Shown here in pieces: positions 1 through 9,779 of a stretch of DNA of 64,000 nt. This DNA comes from Ascarosepion bandense (taxonomy: Eukaryota; Mollusca; Cephalopoda; Sepiida; Sepiidae), in the NCBI GenBank assembly GCA_037127315.1, contig JBBBDQ010001935.1, forward strand, positions 2,657,501 through 2,721,500, in the 5' to 3' direction. The notes beneath the pieces were generated by a model. That model saw only the letters and a list, made by a program, of their open reading frames with translations, searched no databases and was not told the origin of the DNA. Within the stretch, counting starts at the first letter, position 1; each line of letters begins with the position of its first letter. Made by a program: the position numbers and the translations under genes.

Positions 1-2
1 CC

Positions 3-402
3 GATGAACTTAGATCACTGGTGCCCTCTAGGTTCGAATTTGCACGAGATACTAGATTAGCAACTAGATCCCACCCTTTTACAGTGAAACCGATAAAATG
101 CAACCGCAACTTCTACTCCAACAGTTTCTTTTCTCGTACTTCCCGACTGTGGAATTCCCTTCCGTATGACTGCTTCCACGACGGCTACAATCTCCAGGAG
201 TTTAAATGTAAGGTCAATAGATACCTCCTAACAGAATAACTCGCTTCCATTCTTTCAAACACTCTTCCCATCCTCCCAACTAGCTATCACTTCTGACATT
301 TCCTATATCTAACCACTCTTTCTATTTACCTTCCCCTATGTAGCCCCAGCGCAATAGTGGCAGTGGAATGCCTTGCTTGGGGTGAAACGATTAAAAAAAA
401 AA
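3..402 (+). pseudogene. LINE-A 3' end: C-terminus of non-LTR polymerase, 3' UTR and A tail
   Basis: The open frame enters from the left edge (codons from base 3) and stops at 239. It carries the pattern SFFSRTSRLWNSLP followed by LQEFKCKVNRYLL, the usual C-terminal end of jockey/CR1-like LINE polymerases, which copy their RNA at a nicked target. A 160-bp 3' UTR follows, ending in GAAACGATT plus an A tail at 391-402. The same 3' UTR and tail recur at 12.6-12.8 kb, and its complement begins the minus-strand copy at 28.2 kb. Only the 3' end is visible because the copy continues left of the window or is 5'-truncated. Clade is inferred from short motifs only. Confidence 0.8.
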
Positions 403-1228
403 TCAGATGCGTAATTTTCCTGATGCTATAACAGACATGACTATCACGGCTTCTGATCTTAATTGTGTTTGCTATCATGTATATATTTTATGATAGAATA
501 AGATGGGCTCCAGTAAATATCCCTATCAGAACTGCAGATTCGTTTGTCAGTTACCTGGCATTAACCAGTTATGCATGTCCCTTAGGGACTGATATACTGT
601 GCATATGCGTTCATGAGTTGGGAATAGTAGTGATCATAATGACCTAGACGAATCAAGAGAGTTTTTAATGTTTGAAGGACAAAAGAAGAAAGGTGACTTG
701 GGAATAAAACTGCTAGGGAACACTCTAAAACGGAACCTGAAAATATTTCTAAATTACTACAAACTCTTTCCATAATGAAGGCGTTCAAGTTCCATAAAAG
801 AGGAACCGGTTTGCCAATTGTCGACACACCGCCCCGGTCAGCGCTACAAAAAAAAATAAAAATAAAAAAAAAAGAACTCTACCTGATGATTTTCACTTTC
901 CTCTTTTTTTAAAAAAAGCCAATAGCAGTTGTCCGTCTCGATGTTGAAGCACATGCATAATCCAGAATGATCTTTTCGTTGTCCGTGAAGTTTCGACTAT
1001 GAGATCACTTTCCAAATGGGTCACTTTTTTTCTTTGTACCCAGCAACAGTGATCTTCCAAGAAGCGTCATCTAAAGCCCAACTAAGTGCTCGTCGACTAA
1101 GACGCAACACTACATTATGGACTGATTTATTAAATCATAACATATCAGGAAGCCTGAGATGCAATGAAGTTATTTTCCCTGAATGGAGACTGTGTGTTGA
1201 GCCCTTAGCATTAACCATCGATTATGAA
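403..1228. other. No recognisable feature
   Basis: AT-rich sequence with an A-rich run at about 847-873. Short open frames here have no recognisable motif. I see no splice-flanked exon, RNA gene or repeat that recurs in the window. Confidence 0.5.
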
Positions 1229-1634
1229 AGATCTCGTTAAGCATTTGGCTGTGTGTGATTGTATGCATGTTTGGTTGTGTTTATGTGTCTATGTGTGTGT
1301 ATGTGTCTTTCTGTGGGTTTGTATGAGTATTTGTGTGTGTCATTGCGTGTGTATTTTTGTGCGTTTGTGTATCTTCGTGTGCATGTGTGTTTGCGCATGT
1401 GCGTGTTTGTGTGCATGCGTCTATTTGAATGTTTATGTTTTTGTGCGTGTTTTTGCGTTTGTGTATTTGTGCATGTATGTTTGTGCGTGTTTCTGTACAT
1501 ATTTTTGTTTGTGCCTGTATGTTAGTGTGCGTGTGTCTTTGTATGCATTTTTGTTTGTATGTGTTTGTGTGTGTGGGGGTTGTGTGTGTGTGTGTGTGTG
1601 TGGCTTGTGTGCCGGTTGGAATTAACTTCAGATC

Positions 1635-1716
<82 letters not shown>
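1229..1716. repeat. Degenerate TG-rich tract passing into (CATA)n and (TA)n
   Basis: From 1229 to about 1614 nearly every second base is G in a TG-rich strand with many interruptions, ending in pure (TG)n. It is followed by (CATA)n at 1638-1665 and (TA)n to 1716. The Val/Cys-rich and His/Thr-rich open frames on both strands are artefacts of this composition. Confidence 0.9.
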
Positions 1717-1717
<1 letters not shown>

Positions 1718-2231
1718 GAATAATACGAGCCTCTTGTAGACTGTGTCCGTCCTGATTTAAGAATTTTAGTTTGTATTTTTGTTACGGACAGTAATCAATA
1801 TTTTATGGAACTGTTCTACGTTTTGCTTCTACAACAAACTAGAAGCTATTGTTTAAACTGAGAAACATTTTCAGGGACTCACAATCAACAAAGAAACATA
1901 AGATAATTATGTAACGTCTATATTCACTTCTTTTTTTTAAACGATCAGAAGTTAAAATATTTTAAATTTGCAAAGCTCATTTTCCGCCATTTTTAACATA
2001 GCTCAAATGAATTCGACCAATTAAATGAAGCTTTTTAAAGACTATCATAATTTTTTTGGTGCTAGGATTTTTATTTCTAACTTTTTGGCGTAAAGAAATG
2101 ACAATTTCAGTTGATCTGTGATTATTCACATTTACAATTGTTATTCGCGATAAAAAAAGGTGGAAAATGTAGTCATTGGCAATGTACATTTAGCAAGTGA
2201 GAGTAAGAATCAACTCAGATATTACCTACTG
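1717..2231. other. No recognisable feature
   Basis: AT-rich single-copy-looking sequence. I see no gene, RNA or repeat match within the window. Confidence 0.5.
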
Positions 2232-2486
2232 GTAAGTATTTGGGAAGCGTTATAACAGAAGACGGAAAGTGCGACACAGAGATCCGAAGGCGAATTAGCA
2301 TGGCGAAGGAAGCATTCCAGAAGTTTAGTAAGGCATGAAGAAACAGGACAATTTCGCTAGAATCAAAGAGAGTACTTGATTGCTATGTGATGTCAGTTCT
2401 TCAATATGCCAGTGAATGTTGGACAATATCATCAAAGATGAAGGAAAAACATGAAGTAACTGAAATGTGGTTCTACAGAAGCATAT
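2232..2486 (+). pseudogene. LINE-B polymerase fragment (post-RT region)
   Basis: Translation resembles KYLGSVITEDGKCDTEIRRR, then a fragment with SECWTI and EMWFYR patterns seen in the 3' third of other LINE-B copies in this window. Internal stops break the frame. The homology ends abruptly at the codons for FYR, where a hairpin repeat begins. A second, longer LINE-B piece starts about 100 bp further on and repeats much of the same sequence, so this is one half of a partial tandem arrangement. Confidence 0.75.
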
Positions 2487-2588
2487 GTATATAAAGTGGG
2501 GGATCAATTCCATATTACAATCATTATATAAACTGATCCCTCACTTTGTGGTCATAACAGTTTCTATACATTTATATCCCTGAGATCC
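2487..2588. repeat. Imperfect hairpin repeat (GTGGGGGATC...GATCCCTCAC)
   Basis: Bases 2495-2545 form an imperfect inverted repeat with arms near AAGTGGGGGATC and GATCCCTCACTT. The same hairpin recurs inside the SINE-derived arrays at 34086-34136, 34920-34971, 35230-35281, 43999-44049 and 55553-55604. Here it sits alone between two LINE-B fragments, so it may be an independently mobile or inserted unit. What it encodes, if anything, is unknown. Confidence 0.6.
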
Positions 2589-3158
2589 AAAGGGCGACAC
2601 GGAGATCCGAAGGCGAATTGGCATAGCGAAGGAAGCATTCCAGAAGTTGAGTAAAGTATTAAGAAACAGGACAATTTCGCTAGAAACTAGGAAGAGAGTA
2701 CTAGATTGTTACGTGCTGTTCATCCTTCAATATGGCAGTGAATGCTGGACAATACCATCAAAGATGAAGGAAAAACCTGAAGCAACTGAAATGTGGTGCT
2801 ACAGAAGGATGCTGCGAATATCGTGGATCGAGCATGTGAGCAATGATGATGTCTTGGAAATGATGGAAACAAAAAGGAAATTAATACTGAGCATCAGGAA
2901 GAGACAGCTGAAGTTCCTGGGACACGCAATGAGGAAGGAGGGCTTGGAGAATCTGATACTAACAGGCCAGATAGAGGGAAAAAGAGACAGGGGAAAGCAA
3001 CGGATAACACATTTGAAGGACCTAATTAGGTGGATGATAGAACGAGGATTACATGGTGTAACAGGAGAAGGCGTGCTCAGAGCCCCTAGGGATAGGGAAA
3101 CGTGGAAGGCCATGATCGCCTATGTCCTGAAGGGACAAGGCACATAGAAGAAGTATGG
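2589..3158 (+). pseudogene. LINE-B polymerase C-terminal region with 3' tail
   Basis: The longest clean stretch (from 2647) has the pattern VLDCYVLFILQYGSECWT, EMWCYRRMLRI, HVSNDDVLEMM, RQLKFLGHAMRKEGLENL and AMIAYVLKGQGT. This is the typical C-terminal portion of RTE-like elements whose endonuclease part is often annotated as craniofacial development protein 2-like. It ends with GGCACATAGAAGAAG, the short GAA-type tail shared by other copies here. The copy is 5'-truncated: reverse transcriptase and endonuclease are absent. It lies directly after the hairpin repeat and a shorter LINE-B piece. Confidence 0.85.
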
Positions 3159-3226
3159 TAGCGCCATCTGTCGCTTGAGCGAGCAAGTAAATAATGTTTA
3201 ATAGCTTAGTAGTATGGTTGTAGGAA

Positions 3227-3229
<3 letters not shown>

Positions 3230-3277
<48 letters not shown>
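3230..3277. repeat. (TA)n microsatellite
   Basis: About 24 uninterrupted TA dinucleotides following the LINE-B tail. A shorter TA run lies at 3540-3565. Confidence 0.95.
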
Positions 3278-3279
<2 letters not shown>

Positions 3280-4525
3280 TTTATTTGTATACGAGTTATT
3301 ATGCGACCTAGGTTTCTACGATATAGTGTCTTCAAGCGATTTGCAATAACTGATTTTACAGTCTTTTTTTGTTGTGTTTTTTTTTTGTTGCTTATTTTTT
3401 AAAGAGCGCTCACGTAACGGGGAATTTTTGAACGTGCAATTTTCAAAATTAGAAGAAATTATAACGTTTTTATCCATGGTTGTATGAACCTAATAGGCAT
3501 TTTATGGTATGGTTACACTTAGTCATAATTTATGTTCTTATATATATATATATATATATATATATTCCACTCATCATAATGTACATATTAGAATTTTACC
3601 ATGTAATCTTGTTATAAATAAGTGAGAACATAAGAAAATGGCCTAACTTTAAAGAAATTTATTCAGCATAATTCATTTAAAAATTTTAAAAAACGTATTT
3701 ACAACGGTCAACAAGAGACCAAAATATTTATTCACAAAAAATATTTATTAAGTGGACATAAAAAAAAGTATACGGTTTCAGTTTTTCTAAGAAGTGAGTG
3801 ATAGCAAAAGAGAATCTGCGATAATACATGGAAAAAACATAGAAAGAACGGACAGCGATCGTGGGTGGGGGTAGAGAAACAGAGAGATAGAGATAGATAT
3901 ATCCAGATAGAAATAGAGTAGATAGATACACAAAAATGTAAAGGAACGAAAGAGATAGACATTTAAGAAAGGGACATAATTGTGATTTTCATAATCCCTG
4001 AATTTATCCAAGTCAGTACAGAGACTGCGATAAATCCCTTGAACATGTCAAATGCAATACATGTTGTACAAAACAGCTGATGTTTGGCCGTGAGGTGAAC
4101 TCAGGCAATGTACATTTCAACAAGAAATAACAGTTTGATACAACACTACAATAACAAAACAATAAGGAAGTGTTCCTGGCTAAGATAAAATCAAAATGAA
4201 ATAGATTACTCATTTAGTTTCTCCGAATTTAGAAGTTCGCATGGTACGGCAACAATGGATATTTTGTTTTAAAGCGATCACTTGATTACTAATTTTTACT
4301 CGTTGATGTTAGTCGCTGACCGCGTTCTGGAGGTGGTCGCTCACTAAGGGTCAATTAACTGTAGCAAATTGTCCATGCATAAAAAACGGTCGTTAACAAC
4401 AGGGTTTCGTTGACGAAGAGGGTTGCATACGGCAGGTTCCACTGTAGCTATTAAAAATAATGTTCAAACAAATAAATTAACATATGTCGGTTGTCGATCC
4501 ATTTCGTAAATCTACGTATCTATAT
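3278..4525. other. No recognisable gene; weak GATA-like patch
   Basis: Apart from (TA)13 at 3540-3565 and a degenerate AGATAGATA patch near 3885-3930, I see nothing that recurs or codes. Short frames on the minus strand are low-complexity. Confidence 0.5.
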
Positions 4526-4716
4526 ATATTCTAAACATATACTGTTAAATATAAGAGACAATGAATGTCTATTATGTTTTATCATGAACTGTTCTAAACA
4601 TCGTATTTTGACTTTAATTTCAGGAGAAAATAAAGATAGAAATTTGCCAATATTTGGATAATTTTTATTAAGTTGTTTCTAAACTTTCGGCTCACATGAG
4701 CCATCTTCAGAGAGGT
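4526..4716 (-). repeat. Single arm of PLE-type terminal repeat
   Basis: This 190-bp stretch is clearly homologous to each arm of the inverted repeat at 9302-9732. It shares the ATAAGAGACAATGAATGTC block and the hairpin block AGCCGAAAG / CTGAAGATGGCT read on the minus strand. Here only one arm is present. Assignment to Penelope-like elements is inference from the hairpin-GAAA architecture, which in this window also adjoins PLE coding relics. Confidence 0.55.
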
Positions 4717-4961
4717 TACAAGGACGTTAACATAAAAACATCCACCCTCAAAGACGATTTTATCTTGTGTTTACATAAAACATTGCTAAGCAACGGCAAC
4801 AGTTACCAAAAATAGCAAACGCAGTACGTAAATTTGTAATGCGGTTCTATGACGTCACACCACGTGAGAGCTCGAAATGATAACAGAACCATATATTTAA
4901 ATGCAATGTAATGTGTTATGACCAGATTTAAACGTGATTTTATTAAGTGTGGGTTGTTTGG

Positions 4962-4964
<3 letters not shown>

Positions 4965-5019
<55 letters not shown>
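4965..5019. repeat. (TA)n microsatellite
   Basis: About 27 TA units immediately left of the Tc1-like MITE, whose TA target duplication merges with it. Confidence 0.95.
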
Positions 5020-5023
<4 letters not shown>

Positions 5024-5026
5024 GTA

Positions 5027-5414
5027 CACACTACCGGCCATAATTATTAGGCCACCCCAGTGTTTTAAAAATTATGCATTTCATACTATTTTTTAGTATT
5101 TATTGCCAAGTGAATAATTGGAAATGAAAATAGAATGGTTCTTTTGTTGATACTGCACAATAACATGTGCATCAAATGGATTTATAAATATTTAATAATT
5201 ATCTATATTGCAGTTTCAACAATGTAAGAATGAAGAAAATTTAGGGTGATTCGGACGAATTCATCTTTGTTTCTTTGCTTTGTAAAATTTTGCAAAATAA
5301 TATTAACAAAAGAACCATTCTATTTTCATTTAGAATTATCCACTTAAAATAGTATGAACTACATCATTTCTTTTAAAAAACTGGGGTGGCCTAATAATTA
5401 TGGCCGGTAGTGTA
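5027..5414. mobile_element. Tc1/mariner-like MITE with long terminal inverted repeats
   Basis: The left end CACTACCGGCCATAATTATT is mirrored at the right end (5376-5413). The inversion continues imperfectly for roughly 115 bp on each side, including the block ATAGAATGGTTCTTTTGTT. The centre is AT-rich and has no transposase frame. Flanking TA dinucleotides fit the TA target preference of the Tc1/mariner superfamily. About 385 bp long. A partial end of the same family lies at 27903-27985, and a possible remnant of the right end at 59312-59336. Confidence 0.8.
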
Positions 5415-6352
5415 TATATACTAAGATTATTTCAGACTATATGATAAAGAAACTTTTTCCAGTCAATATCTGGTCCTGTTCTTCTTCATAGAAATATTTC
5501 TTCCTCGTCCTATAACCATTAATTCCACTGCAGAACAGGGCCACAGCCTCTCTACCTTAGTTGTTGCTACAGTGATTTCACTAGCAAGTAGGTTTTTAGC
5601 TGATGGGGTTACTCACCTTAAGTCCAAGCCGCCTTGAAATCAACGTTATACTTGATCTAGATTGGTTACCAACTAAGGCTTTCGGCCTGAGTTTGCCTTG
5701 TTGTTTATTCTTTGTGCTACAAGAGATGGGTTCATATTTCCCCAATGAACACAACAAAATCGACTGGAGTTTGAAATCAGAACGCCGATTTAACTTTCTG
5801 AGTCAAATAGAAACCAATACTGATAGTGTGAACTATATCGTAAATATTACTTTATTAAGAATGAGGTGTATTAATTTTAAAAATCCTATCTAAAAGATGA
5901 CTATGGTTGCTTTTTTATATTGAGTCAGCCAAATGATGACTTTTCATGTAATTAAATTATTAGATTCGCATGTAAACAAATATACCTATTTCGCTGGCTA
6001 GATCAGGCCGACTTGCCTGGGAAAGGTTAAGTACTATAAATTGCAGATAGAATTTTAAGACTTCATGTCACGTGATAATGCTTACATCTTACCATAGAAA
6101 ATGTAGCTAAATACCATGTTTTTTTTAATATTGTTCGTATTCTTAAATTTTCTAAAATTTTCGCATATTAAAAACGTTCTGTGCCTGTCTGTTTAACTAC
6201 ATTGAAAATAATGGCGGGAACTGTGCTTACTTCAGCCTAAACTGAATAAAAACAAAAAAGACCTCTTTTCTGACATGACATGTGACGGTTGATCCCTGTC
6301 GGGCAAAGTTGACCTAGCCTGAACCTGAGACAAGGAAATTTTGACAGAAGAG
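5415..6352. other. Mostly unrecognised AT-rich sequence
   Basis: A 96-codon frame at 5603-5893 has no recognisable domain. A short stretch near 5660-5690 (GGTTACCAACTAAGGCT) faintly resembles the SINE body but is too short to call. Nothing else is supported. Confidence 0.4.
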
Positions 6353-6355
6353 CAA

Positions 6356-6387
<32 letters not shown>

Positions 6388-6388
6388 A
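6353..6388. repeat. (AAAG)n microsatellite
   Basis: Eight or nine GAAA/AAAG units; the same tetramer type dominates the array at 17.7-21.4 kb. Confidence 0.9.
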
Positions 6389-6771
6389 CCAACCATTCGC
6401 ATAGGAAATATAACAATTGCAGGTGCGCTCACTTAGTGAGTTGAAATCAAGTTCTCGCCGGAAGGTGGGGGGGGACAGATAAACCTTTAATCACGCACGA
6501 ATGACAAATAGATGCACTAACAAAAAAACGAGTAACGCATACAGGCACACGTATACATACCAGAAGGGATCAATAAGTCTGTATTCAAATGCAATTATTA
6601 ACAGCATTTAGGTCTGAAGTTTTCACTGTATAATGTTCGAACACTGTAATCTAAGAAGTGTTGGATGGATTAAGAGTATTGAAAACGGAGGAGATTTATG
6701 CTGAAAATAAATATTTTTTGTGTACAATATACATATTTTAATCATTGAGCTACCGGCTTATATATATACGT

Positions 6772-6773
<2 letters not shown>

Positions 6774-6810
<37 letters not shown>

Positions 6811-6817
6811 CACACGT

Positions 6818-6872
<55 letters not shown>
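6774..6872. repeat. Duplicated (TA)n block with CCCACACGTCCC spacer
   Basis: Two TA runs (6775-6808 and 6821-6872), each followed by CCCACAC, with ACGTCCC preceding each. The repetition of the spacer suggests slippage or tandem duplication of a TA-plus-spacer unit. It marks the 5' edge of the PLE relic. Confidence 0.85.
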
Positions 6873-6874
<2 letters not shown>

Positions 6875-6884
6875 CACACAAAGG

Positions 6885-7960
6885 AATACAATTCTTTGAT
6901 TATGAAAAATTTAACAAAAAACTATAAAAAAGTTGATATGAACATAGATAATTTAGTTGATAATATTAATACTTCTAGCACAAAAAAAAAAAAAAAAATC
7001 ACTGATAAACTAAAAATAACCAATAGAGTAGCAAAACTCAATACAAAGGAATGTTATATCACCATCAAAGATCACAAGGAAAATTTTAACACAAATCCTA
7101 CTGCTAGAATGATAAATCCCACAAGACCTGAGATCAGAAAAATTAGTAAAATCATACTTGAAAGAATGAATAAACAAATTATGGGATACCTTGGATTAAA
7201 ATTATGAAAGGATACCACTGATGTAACGAATTGGTTTTATAATATAAAAGAAAAAAACAAAAACTGTTCTGTTATCCAATTTGATATTGAGGAGTACTCT
7301 CCATCGATATCAAAGGAACTATTTGTTACAACATTGGAATTTACCATTGTTTATTCGGATGTATCGAAGGAGGAGAGAAATATAATAATGAATGCAAAAA
7401 AAATCTGTTCCCATTCATAAAAAAGAACAGTGGAGAAAAATTAATTCTAAAGAAAGATAACATTGATATAAGTATGGGATCTTTAAACTCAGCTGAGTCT
7501 TCAAATCTGATTGGCTTATTTGTACTATACAATCTTACAGCCCATAAGCATATAAATACTGAAGATATTGGATTGTATAGGAATGATGGTCTTATGATAG
7601 TGAGGAAGGCCACAAATTTTAAAATATATAAAATTAGAAAGATAATGTATAGAGAATTTAAAAACCTTAATTTAAAAGTAACTATTAATACAAATATGAA
7701 AAAAAAATTTTCCTCGGTGTAACTTTAGATTTAGAAAAGTATATATATATATATACCAACCATATAAAAAACTAAATATAAATCCTTTATATATCCACCC
7801 AAAATCTAACTATCCGTCATTTGTTATTAAACATGTACTCTCATCCATAGAATATAGAATTAGTAAAACTTCAGCAAATGAGGACGTGTTTAATAAGCAT
7901 AGTAATTTTTATAATACTGCCTTAAAAATAAAGGATATAAAAACCAAATATTAAATATGT
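6885..7960 (+). pseudogene. Penelope-like reverse transcriptase, decayed (PLE-1)
   Basis: Several frames together show PLE-type RT motifs in order. They are CYITIKDHKENF and RMINPTRPEIRKISKIIL (about 7050-7160), FDIEEYSPSIS (motif A, about 7280), ISMGSLNSAESSNLIGLF (motif B, 7468-7530), GLYRNDGLMIVRK (motif C, about 7570) and VTLDLEK (7730). The segment FVIKHVLSSIEYRIS and ANEDVF follows (7820-7900). Frameshifts, an A13 run at 6982-6995 and a TA insertion at 7740 break it. The motif C box reads YRND where this family normally has two adjacent aspartates, so catalysis would be lost. The element is 5'-truncated at the TA block. Confidence 0.75.
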
Positions 7961-8067
7961 AAAAGAGAAAATCAACCTCCGAAGAAAAAATAAGAATAGA
8001 AATATTATTTGATATACACCCACTTTCCACCAAATGATAAATAGTAAATTGGGAAAAATTCCTCGTT

Positions 8068-8503
8068 TTGATTAAAAAACACTTTCCGAAGAATAATCCA
8101 TTAAGTACGATTTTCGATAAAATTAAATTCAATTATAGTCGTGTGAATAATCACGAAAAAATTATAAAAAATCGTAATAATAATATTTTAAATAAAAATT
8201 CAAACATAATTGAAAATAAAAATAATTTAATAACTGAAATTAACCATTTTGAAATAATAAATGTAATAGTAGAAACCATATAAATTGTCCTTTAGAAAAC
8301 AGTGCCTTACAAAATCAATTGTCTATCAATGTAAAATTTCTTTTGTGCAAAAATCTAACAATGTAAAAATTTATGTGGGTAGTACTAAGAACTCTCCGAA
8401 AAAAAGATTTTATCAACACAAGTCTTCATTTAATAATATTAAGTACAAAAATAGAACATCCCAATCGAAATATTATTGGTATCTAAAGGAAACAAAAAAA
8501 TAA
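8068..8503 (+). pseudogene. GIY-YIG endonuclease region of PLE-1
   Basis: Frames at 8068-8283 and 8285-8503 continue the PLE. SIVYQCKISF, then KIYVGSTKNSPKKRFYQHK, matches the GIY-YIG nuclease pattern (IYxGSTxN with downstream R and H) that PLEs carry C-terminal to the RT and use to nick the target. SQSKYYWYLKE closes the domain. The frame then degenerates into A-rich sequence (8570-8630). It lies 300 bp after the RT relic on the same strand, as expected for one element. Confidence 0.75.
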
Positions 8504-8892
8504 CACCCACATTACGAAATGTGACTGGCTTCCAAAATAGAAGAAATTTTACGTGCGAATGTGAAAAAAAAAAAACAAAACAAAAAAAAAAACAAAAAAA
8601 AAACAAAAACAAAAAAAACAAAAACAAACACGCATATGAACTTTCTGACCCGCTCACCACTTATCTATTTATACACTATACCTTGGCCATCAGAAAAACA
8701 ACCGGATCTCGATATGTGAAGTCACAAGTTTATTCGCCTGAAGAGAATCAACTTTATACTCGAAACACGTGTAACGACACAAATACCATTGTGGACACTT
8801 AATATATCGTACAAAAAGCAAGTAACATTAATAATAATAACAACAATAAATCTGCACTTTCAACAAAACGTTCGCAGATTCTCGCACTTTTT

Positions 8893-8894
<2 letters not shown>
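8504..8894 (+). mobile_element. PLE-1 3' region
   Basis: A-rich low-complexity sequence, then at 8738-8767 the motif CTGAAGA...CTCGAAACACG, the terminal hairpin type seen at the other PLE-like repeats. The element probably ends shortly after it. Exact end not defined. Confidence 0.45.

Positions 8895-8931
<37 letters not shown>
8895..8931. repeat. (TA)n microsatellite
   Basis: About 18 TA units directly abutting the left arm of the 8932-9124 inverted repeat. Confidence 0.95.
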
Positions 8932-8935
<4 letters not shown>

Positions 8936-9124
8936 AAAAATTAAGGCAGACACGTTATTTCATGGTAATTCGGAAGTTTAGGTCTATTTCAGTCGAACCA
9001 TCATCAGTTTCCGTCTTTATTGTACAGAAGATTTTACAAAGACGGAAACTGATGATGGTTCGCCTGAAATAGGACCTTACTTCCGAATTACCACGAAATA
9101 ACGTGTCGGTCTTAATTTTTTCTT
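8932..9124. repeat. Head-to-head inverted repeat (87-bp arms)
   Basis: Arms 8932-9018 and 9038-9124 are inverted copies with few mismatches around a 19-bp spacer. Each arm contains CTGATGATGGTTCG followed by GAAA, reading outward from the centre. The structure resembles paired PLE terminal repeats rather than a TIR transposon, because the hairpin-GAAA motif is the one shared with PLE ends here. No coding content. Confidence 0.7.
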
Positions 9125-9240
9125 GGATTTGCTCTATATGTATTTATATACATATATATTTACAGCTCTCTTAGAGAGTTATTCTTCTACTGTATGTACA
9201 GGATAGTCCTTTGAATTCTTCTATATCTACACCGCATGCT

Positions 9241-9267
9241 GATATATATATATATATATATATATAG
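9241..9267. repeat. (TA)n microsatellite
   Basis: About 13 TA units, a short distance left of the next inverted repeat. Confidence 0.9.
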
Positions 9268-9301
9268 TATATCGAGGCAGCCAGTAATTTTCTAAACATG
9301 T

Positions 9302-9730
9302 GCTATTAAATATAAGAGACAATGAATGTCTATTATGTTTAATCATGAGCCGTTCTAAACGTCATATTTTTGCTTTAATTTCAGTTGAAAATAAAGACAA
9401 AAATTCTCCAACATTTGAATAATTATTTATTGGTTTTCTTCTAAACTTTCGGCTCACATGAGCCATCTTCAGAGAGGTTGTTTAAACTGAGTTTTATGTC
9501 AACACAAAATAAAATCGTCGGTGATGGTGGATTTTATAATATTTCAGTTTAAACAACCTCTCTGAAGATGGCTCATGTGAGCCGAAAGCTTAGAAGAAAA
9601 CCAATAAATAATTATTCAAATGTTGGAGAATTTTTGTCTTTATTTTCAACTGAAATTAAAGCAAAAATACGACTTTTAGAACGGCTCATGATTAAACATA
9701 ATAGACATTCATTGTCTCTTATATTTAATA

Positions 9731-9732
<2 letters not shown>
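9302..9732. repeat. Head-to-head inverted repeat (189-bp arms)
   Basis: Arms 9302-9490 and 9544-9732 are near-perfect inverted copies separated by 53 bp. Each arm carries CTGAAGATGGCTCATGTGAG followed by CCGAAAG: a CTGANGA box, a perfect GGCTC/GAGCC stem-loop and GAAA. A single diverged arm occurs at 4526-4716. The long open frame crossing the right arm at 9568 is not supported as coding because it runs into (TA)n. Probably a pair of PLE terminal repeats. Confidence 0.75.

Positions 9733-9776
<44 letters not shown>
9733..9776. repeat. (TA)n microsatellite
   Basis: About 22 TA units abutting the right arm of the inverted repeat and the left end of the GGTACC element. Confidence 0.95.

Positions 9777-9778
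<2 letters not shown>

Positions 9779-9779
<1 letters not shown>

Noticed and set aside
1224..1755. 133-codon Cys/Val frame and its antisense partners
   Set aside because: TG-rich low complexity.
5029..5413. PLE or LTR terminal repeat
   Set aside because: Ends CACTACCGG with TA flanks and no GAAA hairpin; better explained as a Tc1-like MITE.
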